Assembly: GCA_002305165.1 (NCBI GenBank) | Contig: DBQI01000053.1 | Span: 1 to 58,814, forward strand | Length of the DNA: 58,814 nt | Direction: 5' to 3' | From: Armatimonadetes bacterium UBA1398 | GTDB lineage: Bacteria > Armatimonadota > Zipacnadia > UBA1398 | In this document: positions 8,823-17,654 of the stretch, one piece after another | Position numbering within the stretch: position 1 is the stretch's first letter | How the letters are laid out: the number at the start of each line of letters is the position of its first letter | Program-made: the position numbers and the translations under genes | Notes under the pieces: generated by a model | What the model was told of the DNA's origin: nothing | What the model saw: only the letters and a program-made list of their open reading frames with translations | Database searches by the model: none

Positions 8823-10316
8823 ATGACACGGAATCGGCAGTTCGCAATCGCTCTAGCATCTCTGGCGGCACTCATCGTCGCGCCCGCGTGGGCCCAGGCG
8901 GGTAGCGTTCGCGACCACATCGCCGTACTGAGGTCGGATGCGGGGAACTTCGAGAAGGCTCGGGCCTGCCAGGAGTTGGCGATCCTGGGCAGCCCCGAGG
9001 CCGTGCCGGCCCTCGCGACTCTGCTGGCCGACGGGCAACTCGCCGCCTACGCCCGCACGGCCCTCGAAGCGATCCCCGACGGGAGCGCTGGGCAGGCACT
9101 GATGGCGGCCCTGCCTAGGCTCACGGGCACTGCCCAGGCGGGAGTCATCTCCTCCCTGGGCGCGCGACGCGAGCGGGCTGCGGTGGAGCCCCTCATCGCG
9201 TTGGTGAGCGAGCCGGACGCCGCGGAGGCGGCCCTGGTGGCCCTTGGGCGGATCGCTACACCCGAGGCCACGCGCTTCCTGGCGCGTTTCGTGCCGACGG
9301 CCGGGCCCTTCCTTCGGGGGGCTGCCGCCGAGGCTAGCTTGGCCTGTGCCGAGACGTGCGCGGATGCGGGCCGGCGGGCGGAGGCAATGGCACTGTACCA
9401 AAGCCTTCGTGGGCGCGGTATGCCGCCCCACATCCGACTTGCCGCCATTGCCGGCGCCATGGTGCTCCGGGGCGACGCTTCAGCACCGCTACTGGGAGCT
9501 TACCTTCGGTCGGGCGATGTAGATGAGGCGCGGATGGCGCTCCGCACGGCGCGGAAGCTCCCCGGCCCGGCGGTAACCGGTAGCCTCGTGCGCGCCCTCG
9601 ATGGCGTCAGCGCGGACCGGAAGGTGCAGATCATCTCCGCTCTCGCGGAGCGCCCCGATGGCGCCGCCGGTGCGGCAATCCTTCGGATGGCGGCCGACGA
9701 GGACCCGGCGGTTCGGCTCGCGGCCCTGGAGGCATTGGGCACCTTCGACGATGACGTGCTCGTCTTCGTGCCCCTCTTCGATGGCGAGACGTTCCAGGGG
9801 TGGGAGGGCGACACGGCGACCTTCTTCCGCATCGAGGAGGGCGCCATCGTGGGCGGGAACCTCCAGAACCCCATCCCCCAGAACGAGTTCCTCTGCACGA
9901 CCCAACGCTACGGCAACTTCGTGCTTCGAATGGAGTGCAAGACGGTGAACGCGAACGGAGGCATCCAGTTCCGCTCCGAACGTGTGCCCGACAGCCGCGA
10001 GGTCAGCGGCTACCAGGCCGACATGGACAGCTCGGGGACCTACTGGGGCTGCCTCTACGATGAGTCGCGCCGCGGGATGCTCGCGGAGACCGACCGCGAG
10101 GCCCTCGCTGGCATCGTGGATCCCACGGACTGGAACGACTATGAGGTCCGGTGCGAGGGTGCGCGCATCCAACTGCGGGTAAACGGGCACCTGACGGTCG
10201 AGTACGTCGAGCAGGACCCGGACATCGCACGGACCGGAATCATCGCGGTGCAGGTGCATGCGGGCGAGCCCAGCGAGACTTGGTACCGGAACATCCGGAT
10301 CGCCGAGCTTCCGTAG
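8823..10316 (+). CDS. Secreted HEAT-repeat / DUF1080 fusion protein
   Basis: 497 residues starting at the ATG at 8823 (GAGGA seven bases upstream); signal peptide ends near AWAQA. Residues about 28-310 are alpha-helical HEAT-like repeats (ILGSPEAVPALATLL, DPAVRLAALEALG). Residues about 315-497 are a DUF1080 domain (LFDGETFQGWEG, NANGGIQFRSER, GYQADMD, YWGCLYDESRRGM, TDWNDYEV). The DUF1080 half resembles domain 1 of the first operon gene. The HEAT part probably gives a protein-binding scaffold for the keto-sugar enzymes (inference). Third DUF1080 unit of the operon; gap of 59 bases to the preceding dehydrogenase. Confidence 0.85.
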   Translation: MTRNRQFAIALASLAALIVAPAWAQAGSVRDHIAVLRSDAGNFEKARACQELAILGSPEAVPALATLLADGQLAAYARTALEAIPDGSAGQALMAALPRLTGTAQAGVISSLGARRERAAVEPLIALVSEPDAAEAALVALGRIATPEATRFLARFVPTAGPFLRGAAAEASLACAETCADAGRRAEAMALYQSLRGRGMPPHIRLAAIAGAMVLRGDASAPLLGAYLRSGDVDEARMALRTARKLPGPAVTGSLVRALDGVSADRKVQIISALAERPDGAAGAAILRMAADEDPAVRLAALEALGTFDDDVLVFVPLFDGETFQGWEGDTATFFRIEEGAIVGGNLQNPIPQNEFLCTTQRYGNFVLRMECKTVNANGGIQFRSERVPDSREVSGYQADMDSSGTYWGCLYDESRRGMLAETDREALAGIVDPTDWNDYEVRCEGARIQLRVNGHLTVEYVEQDPDIARTGIIAVQVHAGEPSETWYRNIRIAELP

Positions 10317-10356
10317 GCTGGCCTCTGGTGACCTCTCAATGCGCGAGGAACCGACC

Positions 10357-12459
10357 ATGACAGCATTCCGCGCTGACCTCAGGGCCGCCCTAGTGGCGGC
10401 CCTGGCCGTAGTGGCACTGTGCGCCTGGGGCGCCGCCGCTCGGGAGGAGGAGACCGGCATCGACCGCCACGCCTTGGTGAGCCGACACGACATCCGGTGG
10501 GATGAGCCGACGGGCGAGGTGCCTCTCGGCAACGGCGAGTTCTGTGTGAGCGTGGACGGCACGGGCCTCCAGACGCTCGGCGGCAATACCATGGCCCACT
10601 GGGCCTGGCACAGCGAGCCATTGCCCGAGGGCTTCTCTGCCGACGATGTCCCGGTCACGGGGACCATCGAGCGCGGGCCCATCGCCGCTCCCATGCAGGA
10701 CGCCTCGGGCCATGGGGAGCTCGACCGGTGGATGTTCCGCAACCCGCACCCTGCGAACCTCGGCCGACTGCGCCTGGTACGCGCCGACGGGCTTGCCCTG
10801 GAGCCCACCGATGTGGACGCGTTGAGCCGGACCTACGAGCTGTGGACAGGGCTCCACACGAGCCGGTTCACGGTGGATGAAGTGCCCGTCGTCGTCCAGA
10901 CCTGCGTACACCCCGACCTGCACCTGGTTGCGGTGCGCGTCGATTCGCCCCTCGTTCGCGCGGGCGGGCTCGCCGTGGCCTTAGAGTTCCCCTACCCGAG
11001 CTCCAATGGTTCGGGCCCGTGGGCGGGGGACTGGGACCGTCCGGGGTCGCACCGGACCCAGCCTGCCACGGCGGAGGGGGAGGACTTCGCTTGCCTGCGC
11101 AGGACGGCCGATGACCTGACCTACCACGTCAGCGTAGGGTGGTCACCGGTCTGCCGATTCGAGGGGAGCGCGGACGGGCGGGAGCACGCCTTCACGCTCG
11201 TGGGCGGCGCCGACGCGCCGCTCGAGATGGTCGTTGGGTTCGCGGAGGAGCCCCTCCCCGGGCTCCCCGGCTTCGATGAGACCCGCAGAGCGGCGGCCGC
11301 GGGGTGGGAGACCTTCTGGCGTTCTGGGGGAGCCATAGACCTCTCGGGCAGCGCGGATCCCCGGTGGATGGAGCTGGAACGGCGCATCGTCCTCTCGCAG
11401 TACCAGATGGCCGCCCACTCGTCCGGCTCCTGGCCCTCCGCGGAGACGGGTTTGCTGGGCCTCGATCCCTGGGCTAGCCAGTTCCACATGGAGATGGTCT
11501 GGTGGCACCTGGCCCACTACAGCCTGTGGGATCGCTGGTCCATGGCCACCGATGCGCTGGAGTGCTACCAGCGGTTCCTCCCCGTGGCACGGCAGCTCGC
11601 CGAGCAGTTCGAGTACAGGGGCGCGAAGTGGGGCAAGCAGGTAGGACCGGAGGGGCGAACGGCGCCGTGGATGGGCAGCTTCGTCCTGCACTGGCAGCAG
11701 CCGCACCCCATCTTCTTCGCCGAATTGGAGTACCGGCTCCGTCCTACACGCGAGACGTTGGACCGCTGGAGCGAGGTCGTATTCGCGACCGCCGAGTACA
11801 TGGCCGACTTCCCGACGCGAGACCAGGACGGCGTCTACCACCTCCTTCCGGTGATGGCCGCATGCGAGCAGCCGACCTCCTACGACACCGTGTTCGAGCT
11901 CGCCTACTGGCGCTTCGGCCTGGACACGGCGCAGCGCTGGCGGGAGCGCCTGGGTCTACCCCGGCACCGGGGCTGGGAGGAGGTGCGGAACGGGCTGGCC
12001 CCGCTGCCGCAGAGCGAGGGGCTGTACGTGCTCTCGCCCGAGCGGCCCGACACCCACGGGGGCGACCATCCGGACGCGATAGGCATATTCGGGATGCTCC
12101 CGCCCATGGACGGCGTGGACCGAGCCACGGCGCGCGCCACCCTGGAGCACATGGTCGAGGACTGGGACTGCATCCGCTGGGGATGGGACTTCCCATGGGT
12201 GGCGATGGCAGCGGCGCGGCACGGCCTGCCCGAGCTCGCGGTGGAGGCTCTGCTGCTCGCCCATGAGCAGAACCGGTATGACGAACGCGGGGTCAACACC
12301 GGAGGGCCCTGCCCCTACCTGCCCGGGAACGGCGGGCTGCTCTACGCCGCCGCGATGATGGCCGCCGGCTGGGACGGTGCGCCAGAGGGTGAGGCTCCTG
12401 GTTTCCCCGACGACGGCTCCTGGGTCGTGCGACACGAGGGCCTGAAGAGGGCACCCTAG
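10357..12459 (+). CDS. Secreted (alpha/alpha)6-barrel glycoside hydrolase-like protein (GH65/GH95-like)
   Basis: 700 residues from the ATG at 10357 (GAGGA seven bases upstream). An N-terminal hydrophobic segment LVAALAVVALCAWGAAA suggests secretion. The N-terminal half has a beta-sandwich pattern (PLGNGEFCVSVDGTGLQT), and the C-terminal half shows helical-barrel signatures (FHMEMVWWHLAHY, WDCIRWGWDFPWVAMAAARHG). This layout is seen in GH65, GH95 and related six-hairpin glycosidases. The exact family and catalytic acid are not certain; candidate acids are in QFHMEM and WGWDFPW. Fifth gene of the operon. Confidence 0.72.
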   Translation: MTAFRADLRAALVAALAVVALCAWGAAAREEETGIDRHALVSRHDIRWDEPTGEVPLGNGEFCVSVDGTGLQTLGGNTMAHWAWHSEPLPEGFSADDVPVTGTIERGPIAAPMQDASGHGELDRWMFRNPHPANLGRLRLVRADGLALEPTDVDALSRTYELWTGLHTSRFTVDEVPVVVQTCVHPDLHLVAVRVDSPLVRAGGLAVALEFPYPSSNGSGPWAGDWDRPGSHRTQPATAEGEDFACLRRTADDLTYHVSVGWSPVCRFEGSADGREHAFTLVGGADAPLEMVVGFAEEPLPGLPGFDETRRAAAAGWETFWRSGGAIDLSGSADPRWMELERRIVLSQYQMAAHSSGSWPSAETGLLGLDPWASQFHMEMVWWHLAHYSLWDRWSMATDALECYQRFLPVARQLAEQFEYRGAKWGKQVGPEGRTAPWMGSFVLHWQQPHPIFFAELEYRLRPTRETLDRWSEVVFATAEYMADFPTRDQDGVYHLLPVMAACEQPTSYDTVFELAYWRFGLDTAQRWRERLGLPRHRGWEEVRNGLAPLPQSEGLYVLSPERPDTHGGDHPDAIGIFGMLPPMDGVDRATARATLEHMVEDWDCIRWGWDFPWVAMAAARHGLPELAVEALLLAHEQNRYDERGVNTGGPCPYLPGNGGLLYAAAMMAAGWDGAPEGEAPGFPDDGSWVVRHEGLKRAP

Positions 12460-12505
12460 CGCGCTGGCCTAACGCTACGCTCCGTTACTAAAGGAGGCTC
12501 CACCA

Positions 12506-14836
12506 GTGAGATGGTCGATGGTCTGCATAGCAGCACTGGCGATGGCAGCGAATGTCCTCGCCGTCGAGATACACGTGGCGAGAGATGGCAATGACGCGAA
12601 CCCGGGGACCAGGTCGTCGCCACTGCGAACGATTCAGCGGGCCGCGGACCTCGCTCAGCCCGGGGATACCATCACGGTCCACGAGGGCCTCTACCGGGAG
12701 CGCATCAACCCGCCCCGGGGTGGCGAGTCCGATGAGCGGCGGATCGTCTACCGCGCCGCTCCTGGGGAGCGCGTGGAGATCCGCGGCTCCGAGGAGATTC
12801 GGGGTTGGGTCCATCAGCAGGACGATGTGTGGCGGGTGACGCTGCCGAACAGCTTCTTCGGTGACTTCAACCCCTACGCCGACCCGATCCGGGGCGATTG
12901 GTTCGATGGGCGCGGGCGTACGCACCATACGGGCGCCGTCTATCTCGATGGCGACTGGCTCACCGAGGCTGCCTCGCTCGATGAGGTGCTGATGCCCGCG
13001 GGAGACAAACCGGCCTGGCTCACGTCGGCCAACACAGGGACCCTGCTGAATGTGGCGTGGTTCCGGCCCGCAGGTGGTGCGGACCGCGTCCCCGCAGTGA
13101 GCTTCGTGGAGCAGGCGGGGATTCAGACGGCGCCCTGCACCGAGGGTGGCGAGTGCATCGGCTGGATCGAGCATGGCGACTGGACACGGTACGAGGATGT
13201 GGACTTCGGCGCAGGCGCTGAGAGGATGGAACTCCGCGTGGCGTCGGCGACCAACGGCGGCGTCATCCAGATCCGCCTCGGAGGGCCCCAGGGCGAGGTC
13301 ATCGGGCAGGGACGCGTCCGCTCTACCGGCGACTGGCAGCGCTGGGTCTCCATCACCCCCGAGATCACGCCCCAATCGGGGGTTCAGGACCTGTGCCTGC
13401 TGTTCCGCGCCGATGGCACGGATGAGGAGATCCTGCGTCAGCGGGGGCTGAACCCACAGCTCTGGTTCGCCGAAGTGGGCGATCACAACACGACCCTATG
13501 GGCCCAGTTCGAGGGCGTCGACCCCAACGAGCGGCTCGTGGAGATCAATGTGCGGCAATCCGTCTTCTATCCCGACGAACCCGGCCGGGACTACATCACC
13601 GTGCGCGGCTTCACGATGCGCCACGCGGCAACGCCATGGGCGCCGCCCACGGCCGAGCAGATCGGGCTCCTCGGAACCCACTGGAGCAAGGGGTGGGTGA
13701 TCGAGGACAACGTCATCAGTCACTCCATGTGCACCGGCATCACCCTCGGGAAGCACGGCGACGAGCATGACAACACCTCGGCGAACACCGCCGAGGGCTA
13801 CGTGGCGACCATCGAGCGGGCCCACGCCTTCCAAATCCCCTGGACCAAAGAGCGCGTCGGCGGGCACATCGTGCGAAACAACCGCATCTCCCACTGCGAG
13901 CAGGCGGGCTTGGTGGGGAGCATGGGGGCCGCTTTCAGCACCATCGAGGGCAACGTGATCCATGACGCCAACATGCGAGGCCTCTTCGGGGGCGCCGAGA
14001 TGGCCGGCATCAAGATCCACGGCGCCATCGACGCGACCATCCGCGGAAACCATATCTACCGCTGCATTATGGGCATCTGGCTGGACTGGATGGCCCAGGG
14101 CACGCGGGTCACAGGGAACCTACTGCACGACAATCCCGGGCAGGACCTGTTCGTGGAGGTCAACCATGGGCCGTTCCTCGCGGACAACAACCTATTCCTC
14201 TCCGCGACGAGCCTGCTCGACATGTCCCAGGGCGGCGCCTACGCGCATAACCTGTTCGCCGGCCGCATCACCAACTCGCCGGAGCCACGCCGTGAGACAC
14301 CGTTCCATCCGGCGCACAGCACCGAAGTGGCGGGTCTCAGGCGGATCGAGGGCGGCGACGACCGCTTCCTCAACAACCTCTTCATTGGTGATGGAGCGCC
14401 CGTGCCGGTAGCCCACAGGGGAGACTTGACGGAGATCCGCTGGATCAGCGGGCGCGGGCTATGGGGCTACGATGGTCGGCCACTGCCGTTGATGGTGGGG
14501 GGCAATGTCCATGTGTTCGGGGCCGAGCCCTCTGCTCAGGAAGAGGCGCCCGTCGTGACGCGGGGCGGCGACCCCGCCTGGGAGCTTATCCTTGGGGATG
14601 AGGCCGCCTACCTCAAGATCAGCCTGGACCGATCCCTCCGCCAGGCTTCGACGACGCTGGTAACGACCGAGGGGCTCGGGACGGCCCATGTGACCGGCCT
14701 GCCGTATGAGAACCCCGATGGCACGCCCATCACGGTGGATCTTGACTACCTCGGCATCGCTCGCAGCGCCTCCAGACCAACCCCCGGCCCCTTCGAGGCG
14801 CCCGGGGTGGGCACTGCTCTGATTCGCGTGTGGTGA
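12506..14836 (+). CDS. Secreted right-handed beta-helix protein with inserted CBM6-like module
   Basis: 776 residues from GTG at 12506, supported by AAAGGAGG with an 8-base spacer; the next in-frame ATG is too far. Signal peptide ends around NVLA. DUF1565-type start (VARDGNDANPGTRSSPLRTI). Residues about 200-310 resemble CBM6 (GECIGWIEHGDWTRYEDVDF). Beta-helix repeats follow from about 380 (NVISHSMCTGITLG, NRISHCEQAGLVG, NHIYRCIMGIWLD). Such proteins include polysaccharide lyases and GH141-like glycosidases, so it probably attacks a polysaccharide backbone or branch; the reaction is not known. Sixth gene of the operon, 46 bases after the glycosidase gene. Confidence 0.78.
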   Translation: MRWSMVCIAALAMAANVLAVEIHVARDGNDANPGTRSSPLRTIQRAADLAQPGDTITVHEGLYRERINPPRGGESDERRIVYRAAPGERVEIRGSEEIRGWVHQQDDVWRVTLPNSFFGDFNPYADPIRGDWFDGRGRTHHTGAVYLDGDWLTEAASLDEVLMPAGDKPAWLTSANTGTLLNVAWFRPAGGADRVPAVSFVEQAGIQTAPCTEGGECIGWIEHGDWTRYEDVDFGAGAERMELRVASATNGGVIQIRLGGPQGEVIGQGRVRSTGDWQRWVSITPEITPQSGVQDLCLLFRADGTDEEILRQRGLNPQLWFAEVGDHNTTLWAQFEGVDPNERLVEINVRQSVFYPDEPGRDYITVRGFTMRHAATPWAPPTAEQIGLLGTHWSKGWVIEDNVISHSMCTGITLGKHGDEHDNTSANTAEGYVATIERAHAFQIPWTKERVGGHIVRNNRISHCEQAGLVGSMGAAFSTIEGNVIHDANMRGLFGGAEMAGIKIHGAIDATIRGNHIYRCIMGIWLDWMAQGTRVTGNLLHDNPGQDLFVEVNHGPFLADNNLFLSATSLLDMSQGGAYAHNLFAGRITNSPEPRRETPFHPAHSTEVAGLRRIEGGDDRFLNNLFIGDGAPVPVAHRGDLTEIRWISGRGLWGYDGRPLPLMVGGNVHVFGAEPSAQEEAPVVTRGGDPAWELILGDEAAYLKISLDRSLRQASTTLVTTEGLGTAHVTGLPYENPDGTPITVDLDYLGIARSASRPTPGPFEAPGVGTALIRVW

Positions 14837-14871
14837 GCGGTCTGCCAAGCCTGCGGGAGGGGAGTTGACCT

Positions 14872-16287
14872 ATGGCTCGCAAGCCGATTGAGACGCCCAA
14901 CGGTCCCTTCGAGGCGACGTGGGAGTCGCTGCTCGAGCACCGGCCGCCCCAATGGTACGTGGATGGCAAGTTTGGCATCTTCATCCACTGGGGCCCGTAC
15001 TGTGTCCCGGCCTTCGGGAACGAGTGGTACCCTCGGCAGATGTATCTCCAGGGGACGCCCGAGTTCGAGCATCACCTGAAGACCTACGGGCCGCACAAGG
15101 AGTTCGGGTACAAGGACTTCATCCCGCGGTTCCGTGCGCAGCGGTTCAGCGCCGAAGCCTGGGCAGAGATCTTCGCCAAGTCGGGGGCTCGCTTCGTGGT
15201 GCCCGTGGCGGAGCACCATGATGGTTTCGCGATGTACGACTCCAGCTTCTCCCAGTGGTGTGCGACTCGGATGGGACCCAAGCGCGACGTGCTGGGCGAA
15301 CTGGCTGAGGCGGTGCGGGCGCAGGGCATGGTCTTCGGCGCCTCGACCCACCGCGCCGAACACTGGTGGTTCATGAACGGGGGAATGGCGTTCGACTCGG
15401 ACGTCCAGGATCCCCGTTACGCCGACTTCTACGGCCCCGCCAAGCCCGACAGCGTCCAGCCGAACCAGGTGTTCCTGGAGGACTGGCTGGCTCGAACCTG
15501 CGAGATCGTCGACAAGTACCGCACGCAGCTCATCTGGTTCGACTGGTGGATCGAGCAGCCTGTATTCAAGCCCTATCTGCGCCGCTTCGCCGCGTACCTC
15601 TACAACCGCGGTTGGGAGTGGGACCTGGGGGTGGCGATCAACTACAAGAACGACGCCTACCCGCCGGGCACCGCCGTGTGGGACATCGAGCGCGGAGGCC
15701 TGTCATCCATGCACCCCTTCTTCTGGCAGACGGATACGGCGGTCGCGAGGAACTCCTGGGGCTACGTGGACGGGATGGACTACAAGACCCCAACTCACAT
15801 CATCGGCGACCTCGTGGACATCGTGAGCAAGAACGGCGCGCTGCTCCTGAACGTCGGTCCGCGGGCGGACGGCACGATCCCCCAAGAGGACCAGCGGATC
15901 CTCCGGTCGATTGGGTCCTGGCTGCGGGTGAATGGCGAGGCGATCTACGGCACCCGGCCGTGGCGTGTGTACGGCGAAGGCCCGACCCAGGTGCTCGAGG
16001 GCCACTTCACGGACACCAAGCGCGCGGGCTACACGGGCCAGGACGTCCGCTTCACCAGCCGCGGGCGCAGTCTGCTCTACGCCATCCTGCTAGGCTGGCC
16101 CGGGGAGATTGCCACAGTACGCTCCCTCGGGGCGGACCTGCGCCTCTGTGAGCGTCCCGTCCGCGAGGTCCGATTGCTGGGGTGCCGTCACCGGCTGGAG
16201 TGGGAGCGCCGACCGGAGGGGCTCCGTGTGCGTCTACCGGCCAAGCCGCCGTGCGACCACGCCTACGCGCTGAAGATCACGTTGTAG
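14872..16287 (+). CDS. Alpha-L-fucosidase family protein (GH29)
   Basis: 471 residues. ATG at 14872 with GGAGGGGAG seven bases upstream. GH29 hallmarks: GIFIHWGPYCVPAF at residues 35-48, AEHHDGFAMYDS at 114-124, and LIWFDWW with D224 as the likely nucleophile; LLLNVGPRADG is also typical. No signal peptide is seen, so, unlike the other hydrolases of the operon, it may act inside the cell on imported oligosaccharides, or be exported in another way. The C-terminal 100 residues form the usual beta-sandwich. Last gene of the seven-gene plus operon; a second GH29 domain occurs at 37888. Confidence 0.9.
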   Translation: MARKPIETPNGPFEATWESLLEHRPPQWYVDGKFGIFIHWGPYCVPAFGNEWYPRQMYLQGTPEFEHHLKTYGPHKEFGYKDFIPRFRAQRFSAEAWAEIFAKSGARFVVPVAEHHDGFAMYDSSFSQWCATRMGPKRDVLGELAEAVRAQGMVFGASTHRAEHWWFMNGGMAFDSDVQDPRYADFYGPAKPDSVQPNQVFLEDWLARTCEIVDKYRTQLIWFDWWIEQPVFKPYLRRFAAYLYNRGWEWDLGVAINYKNDAYPPGTAVWDIERGGLSSMHPFFWQTDTAVARNSWGYVDGMDYKTPTHIIGDLVDIVSKNGALLLNVGPRADGTIPQEDQRILRSIGSWLRVNGEAIYGTRPWRVYGEGPTQVLEGHFTDTKRAGYTGQDVRFTSRGRSLLYAILLGWPGEIATVRSLGADLRLCERPVREVRLLGCRHRLEWERRPEGLRVRLPAKPPCDHAYALKITL

Positions 16288-16349
16288 ACGAGGTGATCAC
16301 GCTCTATCCTCGCATCAATGCGCGGACCGTCTGACTCGGGGGGATGACG

Positions 16350-16531
16350 ATGAGACGCACCTGGTTCTCGCTTGCCGTCCCCCTCGTTCTCGCAGCATCC
16401 GCTGGCGCCCTGGCGCAGAGGGAGGCGGAGGCAGCCTGCCGCCGGGCGACTACACCGCAGCCCTGACCGCCGGTGGACAGGTCATCAGTCGCAAGAGCTT
16501 CCGGGTCACCTCGTGGGCTCGACCTCGGTGA
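16350..16531 (+). pseudogene. Decayed secreted-protein gene remnant
   Basis: ATG at 16350 (G-rich site six bases upstream) opens a perfect signal peptide (RRTWFSLAVPLVLAAS ending in ALAQ) that stops after 38 residues at 16466. Shifting to the +1 frame from about 16415 gives a glycine-rich linker and then LPPGDYTAALTAGGQ and VISRKSFRV, which looks like the last beta strands of a secreted beta-sandwich or BNR-type protein. I read it as a gene that lost its middle and its frame. The shifted tail runs into the 3' end of the convergent UBA-like gene. A sequencing indel in a very short gene is the alternative. Confidence 0.42.
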
Positions 16532-17081
16532 TCTCCATGGTCATCAGCGAGACGGGGTGGATCCAGCCCTCGACCGTCGTGCCACCGTCGGAGACCGTCA
16601 CCGAGTACAGCGTCTCTCCGCCCGAGCGCTGGGCCGTATCCACAACGGTGAACTCTCCGCCAGCGGGCACCTCGGTAATGGTGGGGGTGTTGGCATCGGA
16701 ACCCGGCGATGGCTCGAGTTCGGCCAGCACGGGCACACAGCCCGAGGCGGTGTAGGTATGCCCGGGTTCGAGGCTGAAGGCGCGCGTATCAAGCGCGAGC
16801 GACCCGCCCTCCACCTCCCCCACCGCCGGCGGAAGATCGCCCGAGTGCTCCGGAGTCATGAACACCGCGACCAAGGCGATGCCCACCGCGATCACGCCGA
16901 CCGCGATCACCAGGATGGCATAGCGAGAGGCCTTGCTCCGCGCCTGCGGCGTCCGAGCCTGGGCGAGGGCGGCCTCAACACTGCCGCCCGCCGACGCCAA
17001 GCGCGCCCGAGCCGCCTCCAGTGAGCAGCCTGCCGCATCGGCGATCCGCTTGAGATCCTCATCGCTGTACTGCTGAGACAT
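16506..17081 (-). CDS. Membrane protein with UBA-like N-terminus and SH3-like C-terminus
   Basis: 191 residues from the ATG at 17081, which has GGGAGG eight bases upstream. Residues 5-42 (SDEDLKRIADAAGCSLEAA, then GGSVEAALAQA) match the pattern of a UBA-type three-helix domain. Residues 54-76 form one membrane helix. The outer part has a variable linker and ends with a small beta domain (GGEFTVVDTAQRSGG, VEGWIHPVSL) like a bacterial SH3 fold. Topology: UBA inside, SH3-like part outside. Function unknown; such layouts suggest coupling a cytoplasmic partner with the envelope. Downstream of the tRNA cluster on the same strand. Confidence 0.72.
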   Translation of the reverse strand: MSQQYSDEDLKRIADAAGCSLEAARARLASAGGSVEAALAQARTPQARSKASRYAILVIAVGVIAVGIALVAVFMTPEHSGDLPPAVGEVEGGSLALDTRAFSLEPGHTYTASGCVPVLAELEPSPGSDANTPTITEVPAGGEFTVVDTAQRSGGETLYSVTVSDGGTTVEGWIHPVSLMTMEITEVEPTR

Positions 17082-17326
17082 CGGCGCAGCCTCCCGCACT
17101 TACGGAATCCAGTATCGCGTCGCTCGCATTTCGACGGCGGACGGGCCGGGGCCTCTCGCGGATCCAACCCGCGGGCAGAGTCGCAGTGGGCTGGACATCC
17201 TCCTCGGTCAGCGCCCGCCCGTAGGCTTCCCGACCCGCCGCGAGGACGGGGTACAGGGGGGGAGGACTCCCCGATGTAAAGTACATCCCGGTCGCCGTGG
17301 GCGAGCGGCTCTGTGCAGTCTGCATC
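17082..17326. other. Spacer between tRNA-Arg and the UBA-like gene
   Basis: 245 bases with no convincing gene. It contains a small G/C hairpin-like stretch near 17259-17272. On the minus strand it probably holds the end of the tRNA transcript and a promoter for the UBA-like gene. No clear -35/-10 pair was found. Confidence 0.4.
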
Positions 17327-17402
17327 TGGCCGGCCCGGGAGGATTCGAACCTCCGACCCACTGCTTAGAAGGCAGTCGCTCTATCCACTGAGCTACGGGC
17401 CG
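17327..17402 (-). tRNA. tRNA-Arg (anticodon TCT)
   Basis: Complete cloverleaf on the minus strand: acceptor CGGCCCG pairs with CGGGCCG, D-arm TAGCTCAGTGGATAGAGC, anticodon stem ACTGC/GCAGT with loop CTTCTAA, T-arm GGAGG/CCTCC with TTCGAAT. Discriminator G followed by an encoded CCA. Confidence 0.97.
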
Positions 17403-17447
17403 GCACGAGGGCGAGGGGCGTCGCCCACAGTGAAGAGGAGGCGCGGT

Positions 17448-17523
17448 TGGAGCGGAAGACGGGATTCGAACCCGCGACCCTCAGCTTGGAAGGCTGACGC
17501 TCTACCAACTGAGCTACTTCCGC
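17448..17523 (-). tRNA. tRNA-Gly (anticodon TCC)
   Basis: Minus-strand cloverleaf with acceptor GCGGAAG/CTTCCGC, anticodon stem TCAGC/GCTGA around loop CTTCCAA, T-loop TTCGAAT, discriminator T and encoded CCA. Three bases from tRNA-Pro, so processed from a common transcript. Confidence 0.97.
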
Positions 17524-17526
17524 TCC

Positions 17527-17604
17527 TGGTCGGGGCGATTGGATTCGAACCAACGACCTACTGCTCCCAAAGCAGTCGCGCTAACCAGGCTGCGCTACGC
17601 CCCG
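17527..17604 (-). tRNA. tRNA-Pro (anticodon TGG)
   Basis: Minus-strand cloverleaf with acceptor CGGGGCG/CGCCCCG, D-arm TAGCGCAGCCTGGTTAGCGC, anticodon stem ACTGC/GCAGT around TTTGGGA, T-loop TTCGAAT, discriminator A and encoded CCA. First of the three-tRNA cluster, 50 bases after the MscS gene stop on the same strand. Confidence 0.97.
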
Positions 17605-17654
17605 ACGCCGTGCTCACGAGTATAGCCGGCCCAGCGGCGGTTCGGCAAGCCGCC

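Noticed and set aside
16388..16466. Reading the short frame after the signal peptide as a real small secreted protein
   Set aside because: The sequence after ALAQ is arginine/threonine-rich and stops quickly, while the other frame shows a plausible domain end; a broken gene fits better.
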